From the NCBI GenBank assembly GCA_035547055.1, contig DASZVN010000070.1:1-16251 (forward strand): a DNA stretch of 16,251 nt, written 5' to 3'. Within the stretch, counting starts at the first letter, position 1; each line of letters begins with the position of its first letter. Positions 7,420 through 14,572 of the stretch are shown here, piece by piece. The notes beneath the pieces were generated by a model. That model was not told where the DNA came from. It ran no database searches and saw only the letters and a program-made list of their open reading frames with translations. The position numbers and the translations under genes were made by a program. The stretch comes from DASZVN01 sp035547055. Lineage in GTDB: Bacteria > Pseudomonadota > Alphaproteobacteria > Rhizobiales > Methylopilaceae.

Positions 7420-8178
7420 ATGATGCCCCGCGCGCTGCGCTCGCTGGTGCTGCCGGCGGCCGGGGTCGTCGCCCTTCTCGTCGTCTGGGAGGCGCTGGCG
7501 CGGAGCGGGCTGATGGGCCCGACGCTGATCCCGCCGCCGAGCCGGGTGCCGGCCGCGCTCGCGAGCGAGATCGCGAACGGCTACTGGGGCGCCGCGGTCC
7601 TCGACAGCCTCGGGCACTATTTCGCCGGCGTCGCGCTCGGCAGCGTGCTCGGCATCGCGCTCGGCGTCACGGTGGCGCTGGCGCCGCGCTTCGCGGCCCT
7701 GCACAGCGGCGTCGTGCGCATCCTCAGGCCGATCCCGCCGCTCGCCTGGATCCCGTTCGCGATCATCTGGTTCGGCATCAGCCAGGGCGCGGCCGCCTTC
7801 GTCATCGCGATCGGGGTGTTCTGGATCAACTATTTCGCCAGCCTCTCGGCGGTGCAGGCGATCGACCGCGACCTGATCGAGCTGGCCCGTGCCTTCGGCC
7901 ACGGCGCGCTCGTCCCGCGCCTCGTCAAGGTGGTGCTGCCGGCAGCCTCGCCGGGCATTCTGTCCGGGCTCCGCGCCGGGCTCGGCCAGGGCTGGATGAC
8001 GGTGGTCGCGGCCGAGCTGTTCGGCATTCCCGGCATCGGCCAGCGCATGATGGACGCCTCGGGCCTCCTCGCGACCGACGTCGTCGTGCTCTACATGCTG
8101 ACGATCGCGCTGCTCTATTCGCTCTGCGACGCTCTTTTCGAGGCGCTGAGCCGGCGGGCCCTGGCGTGGATGCTGTGA
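7420..8178 (+). CDS. ABC transporter permease, TauC/SsuC-like
   Basis: A 252-residue inner-membrane protein of the BPD_transp_1 family forming the channel of the importer. Hydrophobic segments occur near 9-25, 66-88, 104-120, 124-144, 188-202 and 218-238, about six membrane helices. LIPPPSRVPAAL (36-47), RPIPPLAWIPFAIIWFG (103-119) and the cytoplasmic EAA loop ELARAFG...VVLPAASPGILSGLR (154-185), which contacts the ATPase, are typical. Two adjacent ATGs at 7420 and 7423 are the plausible starts; no good Shine-Dalgarno is seen. A TTG at 7366 gives a longer frame, but it reads MLRRCAPRNDD out of the palindromic repeat and is rejected. The stop codon overlaps the GTG start of the ATPase gene, indicating coupled translation. 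Confidence 0.94.
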   Translation: MMPRALRSLVLPAAGVVALLVVWEALARSGLMGPTLIPPPSRVPAALASEIANGYWGAAVLDSLGHYFAGVALGSVLGIALGVTVALAPRFAALHSGVVRILRPIPPLAWIPFAIIWFGISQGAAAFVIAIGVFWINYFASLSAVQAIDRDLIELARAFGHGALVPRLVKVVLPAASPGILSGLRAGLGQGWMTVVAAELFGIPGIGQRMMDASGLLATDVVVLYMLTIALLYSLCDALFEALSRRALAWML

Positions 8179-8954
8179 GCGACGCGGGCACCGGCGACGC
8201 CATCGTCGCGCTCCGCAGCCTTGCGCTCGCCTTTCCGGGGAGCGACCAGCGCGTGCTGGAGGGGCTCGACCTTGCGGTGCCGCGCGAAGGCTTCGTCGCG
8301 GTCGTCGGGCCGTCGGGCGTGGGCAAGTCGACGCTGCTGCGCGTCATCGCCGGCCTGCTGCCGCCGAGCGGGGGCGAAGTCAGGCTGATGGCGCGGCCCG
8401 AGCCGGGGCGGCGGCCGACGGCGCTGGTGTTCCAGGACCCGCGCCTCCTGCCGTGGCGGCGCGTCGCCGGGAATGTCGAGTTAGGCCTGGAGGGACTGGT
8501 TGCGAGCCGCACCGAGCGGCGAGCCCGGGCGCTCGCCGCGCTCGATCTGGTCGGCCTCGCGGCCGAGGCCGAGCGCTGGCCGCGCCAGCTCTCCGGCGGC
8601 CAGCGTCAGCGCGTCGGCCTCGCCCGGGCGCTGGCCGTCGATCCCGACCTCCTCCTGATGGACGAACCGTTCAGCGCGCTCGACGCCATCACCCGCCAGG
8701 CGCTCCAGGACGAGCTTCTCGCGGTGTGGGCGCGGACGCGGAAATCGGTGCTGTTCGTGACCCACGACCTCGCCGAGGCGGTCTATCTCGCCGACCGGGT
8801 CGTCCTGCTCGGCGGCCGCCCCGCCCGCATCGTCCGCGACGAGCGGATCGCCGCCGCCCGGCCGCGCCGCCGCGAGAGCCCCGAGCTCGCCGCTGCCGCC
8901 GCCCGCATCCAGAACGCCCTCGGCGAGGCCTATGCGGAGGGCGAGGGGATTTGA
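8175..8954 (+). CDS. ABC transporter ATP-binding protein, TauB/SsuB-like
   Basis: A 259-residue cytoplasmic ATPase that powers the importer. All nucleotide-binding motifs are intact: Walker A GPSGVGKST (45-53), Q-loop FQDPRLLPWR (Q87), signature LSGGQRQR (139-146), Walker B LLLMDEPFSALD (159-170) and the H-loop VTHDLAEAVYLADRV (H197). The compact length and the FQDPRLLPW segment fit the nitrate/sulfonate/taurine subfamily. The start is GTG either at 8175, where GTG and the permease TGA overlap as GTGA, or three codons earlier at 8166; I prefer 8175 because of the coupling overlap. The gene ends the operon; a palindromic repeat follows before the convergent DAHP synthase gene. Confidence 0.94.
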   Translation: MSDAGTGDAIVALRSLALAFPGSDQRVLEGLDLAVPREGFVAVVGPSGVGKSTLLRVIAGLLPPSGGEVRLMARPEPGRRPTALVFQDPRLLPWRRVAGNVELGLEGLVASRTERRARALAALDLVGLAAEAERWPRQLSGGQRQRVGLARALAVDPDLLLMDEPFSALDAITRQALQDELLAVWARTRKSVLFVTHDLAEAVYLADRVVLLGGRPARIVRDERIAAARPRRRESPELAAAAARIQNALGEAYAEGEGI

Positions 8955-8983
8955 CCGCGGGCATGGGTGTCGACCCCTGACTT

Positions 8984-9081
8984 GTCGTCCCGGCGGGAGC
9001 GAAGCGGAGAGCCGGGATCCGGGAACTGGGTGCGGCGCGTATGACCGGATCCCGGATCGCGCTTCGCGCGTCCGGGATGAC
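8984..9081. repeat. REP-like palindromic repeat, family 2, copy 1
   Basis: Outer arms GTCGTCCCGG (8984-8993) and CCGGGATGAC (9072-9081) pair with one mismatch; inner AGAGCCGGGATCCGGG and GGATCCCGGATCGCGCT add more pairing. A second copy in the same orientation is at 10652-10748. It sits between the convergent ATPase and DAHP synthase genes, 29 and 24 bases from their stops, a position where it may work as a terminator in both directions. Confidence 0.87.
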
Positions 9082-9105
9082 GACGGCATTGCTCGACTAT
9101 TTCCT

Positions 9106-10488
9106 CTACTCCGCCGCGACGGGGCTGCGCGTCTTCGCCGGGCGGCGTTCGCGCTTCAGCTCCTCGGCCACCAGGAAAGCCAGCTCGATCGATTGCTCGG
9201 CGTTGAGGCGGGGATCGCAATGGGTGTGGTAGCGGTCCTGGAGGTCGGTCTCGCTGATGGCGCGGGCGCCGCCGGTGCATTCGGTGACGTTCTGCCCGGT
9301 CATCTCGATATGGACGCCGCCGGCATGGGTGCCCTCGGCGCGGTGCACCGCGAAGAAGTCCTCGACCTCGGACATGATGCGCTCGAACGGCCGGGTCTTG
9401 TAGTTGCCGGCCTTGACAGTGTTGCCGTGCATCGGGTCGCACGACCACACCACCTTGCGGCCCTCGCGCTCGACCGCGCGGATCAGGCCGGGCAAATGTT
9501 CGCCGACCTTGCCGGCGCCGAAGCGGCAGATCAGCGTCAGGCGGCCGGGCTCGTTCTCGGGCGAGATGAGGTCGATCAGGCGGATCAGATCGTCGGATTT
9601 CAGCGACGGCCCGCATTTCAGGCCGATCGGGTTCTTCACGCCGCGGCAGAACTCGACATGGGCGTGGTCCCACTGGCGGGTGCGGTCGCCGATCCAGACC
9701 ATGTGGCCGGAAGTGGCGTACCAGTCGCCGGAGGTCGAATCGACCCGGGTCAGCGCCTGCTCGTAGCCGAGGAGCAGCGCTTCATGGCTGGTGTAGAACG
9801 AGGTCGTGCGGAGCTCGGGATGGGCCTCGGGATCGAGCCCGCAGGCGCGCATGAAGGCGAGCGCCTGCGAGATGCGGTCGGCCAGCTCCTCGTAGCGGCT
9901 CGACTGTGGGCTCTCCTTGATGAAGCCGAGCATCCACTGGTGGACGTTCTCGAGATTGGCGTAGCCGCCGGTGGCGAAGGCCCGCAGCAGGTTCAGCGTC
10001 GCGGCGGCCTGGCGGTAGGCCATGATCTGGCGCTGCGGATCGGGCGCGCGGCCGGCTGGCGTGAAGGCGATGTCGTTGATGATGTCGCCGCGATAGCTCG
10101 GCAGCGTGACGCCGCCGATGGTCTCCTCGTCGGAGGAACGCGGCTTCGCAAACTGGCCGGCGATGCGCCCGACCTTCACCACCGGCGAGGAGCCGGCGAA
10201 GGTCAGCACCACCGCCATCTGCAGGAAGACGCGGAAGAAGTCGCGAATATTGTCGGCGCGATGCTCGGCGAAGCTCTCGGCGCAGTCGCCGCCCTGGAGC
10301 AGGAAGGCCTCGCCGGCGGCGACCTTGGCGAGGTCGCGGCGGAGCTGGCGGGCCTCGCCGGCGAAGACCAGCGGCGGGAAGGTCGCGAGCTGCGCCTCGA
10401 CCGCGCCGAGCGCGGCGGCGTCGGCATAGGCCGGCACCTGCGCGATCGGCTTCGACCGCCAACTCTCCGGACTCCACTGGTGGGCCAT
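9106..10488 (-). CDS. 3-deoxy-7-phosphoheptulonate (DAHP) synthase, class II
   Basis: This enzyme condenses phosphoenolpyruvate and erythrose-4-phosphate, the first committed step of the shikimate pathway to aromatic amino acids. The 460-residue size and motifs are those of the class II (plant and actinobacterial) type, often labelled aroF or aroG in alphaproteobacteria. Metal-site residues by analogy with the Mycobacterium enzyme are C69 (GGDCAESF), H354 (DPMHGNT), E395 (GVHIEMTGQN) and D425 (HTHCDPRLN), with nearly matching spacing. Other signatures are SSDEETIGG, PSYRGDIIN, LENVHQWML, TSHEALLLGYEQALTR and GKVGEHLPGLI. The ATG at 10488 starts MAHQWSPESWR, a usual N-terminus, and has a G-rich ribosome site (AGGGGATTGGGG) upstream. 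It has no long N-terminal regulatory extension. It is isolated, with palindromic repeats on both sides and trxA 287 bases upstream on the same strand. Confidence 0.97.
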   Translation of the reverse strand: MAHQWSPESWRSKPIAQVPAYADAAALGAVEAQLATFPPLVFAGEARQLRRDLAKVAAGEAFLLQGGDCAESFAEHRADNIRDFFRVFLQMAVVLTFAGSSPVVKVGRIAGQFAKPRSSDEETIGGVTLPSYRGDIINDIAFTPAGRAPDPQRQIMAYRQAAATLNLLRAFATGGYANLENVHQWMLGFIKESPQSSRYEELADRISQALAFMRACGLDPEAHPELRTTSFYTSHEALLLGYEQALTRVDSTSGDWYATSGHMVWIGDRTRQWDHAHVEFCRGVKNPIGLKCGPSLKSDDLIRLIDLISPENEPGRLTLICRFGAGKVGEHLPGLIRAVEREGRKVVWSCDPMHGNTVKAGNYKTRPFERIMSEVEDFFAVHRAEGTHAGGVHIEMTGQNVTECTGGARAISETDLQDRYHTHCDPRLNAEQSIELAFLVAEELKRERRPAKTRSPVAAE

Positions 10489-10560
10489 CGCCCCAATCCC
10501 CTGTACGCTCTCCGGGGCTTATAGACCCCGCCCGGCGGGGCGCCAACACGGGCGGAGGGG

Positions 10561-10633
10561 GCGTAGGGTGTGCATGCGCAGCATGCGCACCACTGGCGCC
10601 GATGGTGTGGCCTTGCCGATGCACACCCTACGC
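10561..10633. repeat. Palindromic repeat, family 3
   Basis: GCGTAGGGTGTGCAT (10561-10575) is exactly complementary to ATGCACACCCTACGC (10619-10633), a 15-bp perfect stem. The interior has further symmetry: GCGCAGCATGCGC, and ACCACTGGCGCC against GGTGTGG. It resembles GTAGGGTG...CACCCTAC palindromes dispersed in Rhizobiales. Only one copy is in this window. It lies 18 bases from the family-2 repeat at 10652, between the DAHP synthase and trxA genes. Confidence 0.82.
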
Positions 10634-10651
10634 GGCGTCTGGCCTCAGGGT

Positions 10652-10748
10652 GTCATCCCGGCCGAGCCAAAGGCGAGAGCCGGGATCCGGGTCCCGGCCC
10701 AGCGCTTGCCGCCAGATCCCGGATCGCGCTGCGCGCGTCCGGGATGAC
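10652..10748. repeat. REP-like palindromic repeat, family 2, copy 2
   Basis: Outer arms GTCATCCCGG (10652-10661) and CCGGGATGAC (10739-10748) are exactly complementary; inner AGAGCCGGGATCCGGG and AGATCCCGGATCGCGCT match the copy at 8984-9081 in sequence and orientation. It begins 27 bases beyond the trxA stop, so it may end or protect the trxA transcript. With copy 1 it brackets the DAHP synthase gene as a direct repeat. Confidence 0.87.
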
Positions 10749-10775
10749 AGAGGCCGGCCGGACGGGAGGGCGAAC

Positions 10776-11096
10776 TCAGATCGCGCTCTTGATCCACTGC
10801 TCGAGGCGGGCCTTGGGGGCAGCGCCGACGTGATTGGAGACGAGCTGGCCGTCCTTGAACAGCATCAGCGTCGGGATCGAGCGGATGCCGTAGGTCGAGG
10901 GCACGTTCTGGTTCTCGTCGACGTTCAGCTTGGCGATCTTGACCTTGCCGTCGAGGGAATCGGCGATCTCCTCGAGCGCCGGGCCGATCATGCGACACGG
11001 GCCGCACCACTCCGCCCAGAAATCGACGACGACGGGCGTCGAAGACTTGATCACGTCCTGCTCGAAGCTGGCGTCGGTCGTCTTCACGGTTGCCAT
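10776..11096 (-). CDS. trxA: Thioredoxin 1
   Basis: A 106-residue cytoplasmic thioredoxin, the general protein-disulfide reductant recycled by thioredoxin reductase. The active site WCGPC is at 30-34 in VVDFWAEWCGPCRMIGP, followed by KIAKLNVDENQNVPSTYGIRSIPTLMLFKDG, with the cis-Pro in SIPT; length and all motifs are standard. The ATG at 11096 has GAGGT upstream. The gene follows addA on the same strand with 89 bases between, an order conserved in many Rhizobiales, and may have its own promoter. In those genomes folC usually comes next; here palindromic repeats and DAHP synthase follow instead. Confidence 0.97.
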   Translation of the reverse strand: MATVKTTDASFEQDVIKSSTPVVVDFWAEWCGPCRMIGPALEEIADSLDGKVKIAKLNVDENQNVPSTYGIRSIPTLMLFKDGQLVSNHVGAAPKARLEQWIKSAI

Positions 11097-11185
11097 GGCT
11101 GACCTCGTTCGGAGCCGCCGGGACGGCCGGCTCGTTGTGCCGGAAAGCTAGGAACCACCCCCGCGGGCGTCAAGCGCGGGTCGCC

Positions 11186-14100
11186 TCACGCCCCGATCAG
11201 ATTGTCGAGCGCGGCGATCAGGGTTTCCTCAGGCAGGTCCACGAGTTGGCCGGTCGCGGTCCAGAGCAGCGACGCCCGCACAGCGCGGCCGGGCCAGGCC
11301 GCCGTGAGGAGGCGGGCATAGAGGGCGAGCTGGCGCCGATAGGCGTCCGGGACCGCGGCCGGCACCGGCCGGTCGGTCTTGAAGTCGACGAGGTGCAGCG
11401 TCGTGCCGTCGTCGACCAGCCGGTCGAGCCGGCCCGAGACCCGGAACGGCATGCCGTCGGGGCCGACGATTCGGCCCGCGAGGGCGACCTCGCTCATGCC
11501 CCCGGCGGTGAAGACGGCGGCGAGATCCGGGCGCGCCATCAGGGCCAGCGCCTCGGCGATGAGCTCGCCGCGGCGGTCAGCCGGCCAGTCGCCACCGTCG
11601 CGGGCGAGGAGGGCGAGGCCGAACGCCTCGCGCTCGGCGGGCGGCCGGTCGGGCAGCTTCTGCAGCAGCAGATGGATCAGGAGGCCACGCTGGCGACCCT
11701 CCTCGCCGCCTGGGCGGGCGAGGCGCTGGCGGCGGTCGCGCGGCGCGTGGTCCGACGGGCGGAGGCGCGCCAAGCCGGGTTCGACGGCCAGCGGCCGGCC
11801 GAGCCAGGGCGGCGGGCTGATGCCGGCGAGCGGCAGCTCCGGCGCGGTGGGGGGCACGGGGGCGGCCGGCGGCAGCACCTCGTGGCCCTGGAGCCCGTCG
11901 CGGACGAGCCCGTACCACGATAACGGCGGGACGTTCGGGCCGCCGTTCTTGGTGTTGCGGCCGTGGCCGGCGACGATCAGGTGGTCGCGCGCCCGGGTCA
12001 GCGCCACGTAGAGGAGCCGCCGGTGCTCGTCGAGCGCGCGGGCGCGGGCATCGGTCCGGGCCTGGGCGAGCGCCGCCGGATCGGCCGCGACGACCGAGGC
12101 GAAGGCGAGGAGATCGGGGGCCATGGGCGGAGCGCTGGCTTCGCGCAGGTGGAAGACCTTGGGGTCGTGACGGCCATTGTCGGGGGCGCCGAGATCGGCC
12201 AGCACCACGATCGGCGCCTCGAGGCCCTTGGCGCCGTGCACCGTCATCACCCGCACCGCGGCGGGTGCGACATCGAGGTCGCGCTTGATCACCGCCGGCG
12301 CCGCCCGCATCCACAGGACGAAGCCGGAGAGGCTCGGCGTCGCGGTGCCGGCGAAATCGAGCGCGAGGCGGAGGAACTCGTCGAGCGGGTCGTCCACCTC
12401 GCCGCCGAGCCGGCCGCGAAACGCGCGGCGGCCGCCCTCGGCGCCGAGCAGGCGGGCGAAGAAGTCGAACGGCGACGTCCGCGGCGCCTCCGCGGCCCAG
12501 CGGACGAGACGGGCGGCGGCCGCTTCATAGCGCGGCTCCTCCGTGCCGGCCTGGGCGAGCGCCTTCCACAGCGAGAAGCGACGATGGGGCGCGAGGCGGA
12601 TCAGGTCGCCGTCGTCGAAGCCGAACAGTGGGCTCTTCAACACCGCGGCCAGCGCGAGGTCGTCGTCCGGGAGCAGCAGCACGTCGGCAAGCGCGAGGAG
12701 GTCGCGCACCGCGATATGGGCGGTGACGTCGAGGCGGTCAGCCCCGGCGACCGGCACGTCCGCGCCCTTCAGCGCCTTCAGGATGGCGTCGAACAGCGTG
12801 CCGCGGGTGCGGACCAGGATCAGCACGTCGCCCGGATCGGCCTTGAGCGCGCCCGAGCCGTCGAGCCAGCTCCGCACCTCCTTCGCGATGCGCTCGGCGA
12901 GCACGTGGACGGGCTGTCCGGCGCCGCCGACATCCACCGGCAGGTCCCAGGCCCGTGCCGGCTTCTGCGTCCACGGGACGGTCGTGACCTCCCACTGGAC
13001 AACGCTGCCGCCGCCGTCCTGCCGCGCCGGCTGGTGGACCGTCGCCACCCGGTCCGACGACAGGCCCGAATAGGCCGCCTCGCGCGAGAAGACGCGGTCG
13101 ACGGCGTCCAGCACCGGCGCCGTCGAGCGGAACGACTGGGTGAGGTCGAGGGCGTGGAAATCGGCGCCGAGCGCGGCGAAGTCCGCGGCGTAGCGGCGGC
13201 GGGTTTCGGCGAACTCGGCCGGCGCCGCGCCCTGGAAGGAGAAGATCGACTGCTTCTCGTCGCCGACCGCGAACACGGTGCGCTGCCCGGGCCGCGCCCC
13301 GGCGCCGGCGACGAACTCTGCGGTCAGGCGGCGAACGATGTCCCATTGCTCGGGCGAGGTGTCCTGCGCCTCGTCGACGAGGACGTGGTCGAGCCCGCCG
13401 TCGAGCTTGTAAAGCACCCAGGCGGCGTCGGAGCGGCCGAGCAGCGCCCGCGTCCGCTCGATCAGGTCGGCGAAATCGAGCGCCCCGCGCCGCGCCTTCG
13501 CGGCCTCGTAGCGGCGGCGCACCGCCTCGGCGAGGCGCATCAGGGCGAGGCTGCGGTCGCGGCAGGCGGCGGCCTTGCGGCGGTCGAGCAGCGGCGGCAG
13601 GCGGTCGCGCTCGGCGTCGACCAGGGCGGCGAGATCGGGCCGCCGTTTGCGCGCGGCGTCGGTCGGGGGCGCGCGCAGCGCCCCCGTGCCGCCGGCGGTG
13701 AAGAAGGTCTCGATATAGAGCGCGCGCTTGGTGGTAGGGTCGGCGGTCGCCTCTGCCTCCGCGAGGCACTTGCCGCTGTGGTTCGGCAGCCAGCTCGCCA
13801 GCTCCGGCCAGCGCGCCTCGGGGATGGCTCCGCCGAGGACCTCGGCGTCGAGGGCGTCGACGTCATCGTCCGCGCCGATGCCGAGCGCGGCCGAAAGACG
13901 CCGGCCGATGTCGGCGAGGTCGCCGCCGGCGGCGAGCCGGCGAAGCAGCGCGCGTTCGGCGACCGCTTCCCTCAGGCCGTCGCGAATCGCCATGTCGGAG
14001 CAGTCGATCACGAGCGTCGCCAGCGCCCGGCCGAGGGCGCCGTCCGGTCGCTCCGCGGCTTCGGCCAGGACGCTCGCCTGCGCCTCGGCCATCAGCTCGT

Positions 14101-14572
14101 CAGCCGCGCGCTCGTCGAGCGCGGCGAACCCGACCGGCACGTTGGCCTCGAACGGGAACTGGTGCAGTACCCGGTCGCACAGCGCATGGATGGTCAGCAC
14201 CTTGAGCCCGCCCGGCGTCTCCAGCGCCTCGGCGAAGAGCCGCCGCGCCCGGACCAGCAGCGCGCCGCCTGGCTCCCGCCCTTCGACTTCCGCAATCGCG
14301 CGCCGCAGCTCGTCGTCGTCGAACCGGGTCCACCGCGCCAGGGTGTCGAACACCTTGTTCGCCATGTTGGCGGCGGCGGCCTTGGTGAAGGTGATGCAGA
14401 GGATGCGCCCCGGCGCGGCGCCGGCGAGCAGCAGCCGCACCACCCGGCGCGCCAGCACCGTGGTCTTGCCCGAGCCGGCATTGGCCGCGACCCAGGCAGA
14501 AGCCGCCGGATCGGAAGCGAGGCGCTGGCGCTCGGCGGTTTCCGCGCTCGGGGCCAGCTTCGGACCGCTCAC
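11186..14572 (-). CDS. addA: AddA, helicase-nuclease subunit of the AddAB double-strand-break repair complex
   Basis: AddA is the UvrD/RecB-like helicase with a C-terminal nuclease that, with AddB, resects double-strand breaks and loads RecA. In 1128 residues all expected motifs are seen: Walker A NAGSGKTT (31-38), motif Ia ITFTKAAAANM, motif II DEAQDTS (400-406), motif III VGDEKQSIFSFQGA (436-449), motif IV SFRST (480-484), motif V VMTVHGAKGLE (775-785), motif VI RRLLYVALTRARD (851-863). The RecB-family nuclease is intact: H967, D1050 (SGRLDRL), D1063 and K1065 (LVDFKTD), and QLALY (1081-1085). The start is GTG at 14572, overlapping the addB TGA as GTGA, so the two subunits are translationally coupled. 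The frame stays open far upstream to 16111, but that part is the out-of-frame shadow of addB. Length is slightly short of typical (about 1150-1190 aa). Confidence 0.96.
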   Translation of the reverse strand: MSGPKLAPSAETAERQRLASDPAASAWVAANAGSGKTTVLARRVVRLLLAGAAPGRILCITFTKAAAANMANKVFDTLARWTRFDDDELRRAIAEVEGREPGGALLVRARRLFAEALETPGGLKVLTIHALCDRVLHQFPFEANVPVGFAALDERAADELMAEAQASVLAEAAERPDGALGRALATLVIDCSDMAIRDGLREAVAERALLRRLAAGGDLADIGRRLSAALGIGADDDVDALDAEVLGGAIPEARWPELASWLPNHSGKCLAEAEATADPTTKRALYIETFFTAGGTGALRAPPTDAARKRRPDLAALVDAERDRLPPLLDRRKAAACRDRSLALMRLAEAVRRRYEAAKARRGALDFADLIERTRALLGRSDAAWVLYKLDGGLDHVLVDEAQDTSPEQWDIVRRLTAEFVAGAGARPGQRTVFAVGDEKQSIFSFQGAAPAEFAETRRRYAADFAALGADFHALDLTQSFRSTAPVLDAVDRVFSREAAYSGLSSDRVATVHQPARQDGGGSVVQWEVTTVPWTQKPARAWDLPVDVGGAGQPVHVLAERIAKEVRSWLDGSGALKADPGDVLILVRTRGTLFDAILKALKGADVPVAGADRLDVTAHIAVRDLLALADVLLLPDDDLALAAVLKSPLFGFDDGDLIRLAPHRRFSLWKALAQAGTEEPRYEAAAARLVRWAAEAPRTSPFDFFARLLGAEGGRRAFRGRLGGEVDDPLDEFLRLALDFAGTATPSLSGFVLWMRAAPAVIKRDLDVAPAAVRVMTVHGAKGLEAPIVVLADLGAPDNGRHDPKVFHLREASAPPMAPDLLAFASVVAADPAALAQARTDARARALDEHRRLLYVALTRARDHLIVAGHGRNTKNGGPNVPPLSWYGLVRDGLQGHEVLPPAAPVPPTAPELPLAGISPPPWLGRPLAVEPGLARLRPSDHAPRDRRQRLARPGGEEGRQRGLLIHLLLQKLPDRPPAEREAFGLALLARDGGDWPADRRGELIAEALALMARPDLAAVFTAGGMSEVALAGRIVGPDGMPFRVSGRLDRLVDDGTTLHLVDFKTDRPVPAAVPDAYRRQLALYARLLTAAWPGRAVRASLLWTATGQLVDLPEETLIAALDNLIGA

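Noticed and set aside
6091..7902. 603-codon minus-strand frame opposite the importer genes
   Set aside because: Shadow of the plus-strand operon; no recognisable domain, and it runs through the palindromic repeat.
8932..10524. 530-codon plus-strand frame opposite DAHP synthase
   Set aside because: Shadow of the DAHP synthase gene; no domain recognised.
10526..10540. Small palindrome CCCCGCCCGGCGGGG upstream of DAHP synthase as an attenuator
   Set aside because: Only a five-base stem with a GC loop in GC-rich DNA; no leader peptide or alternative pairing found.
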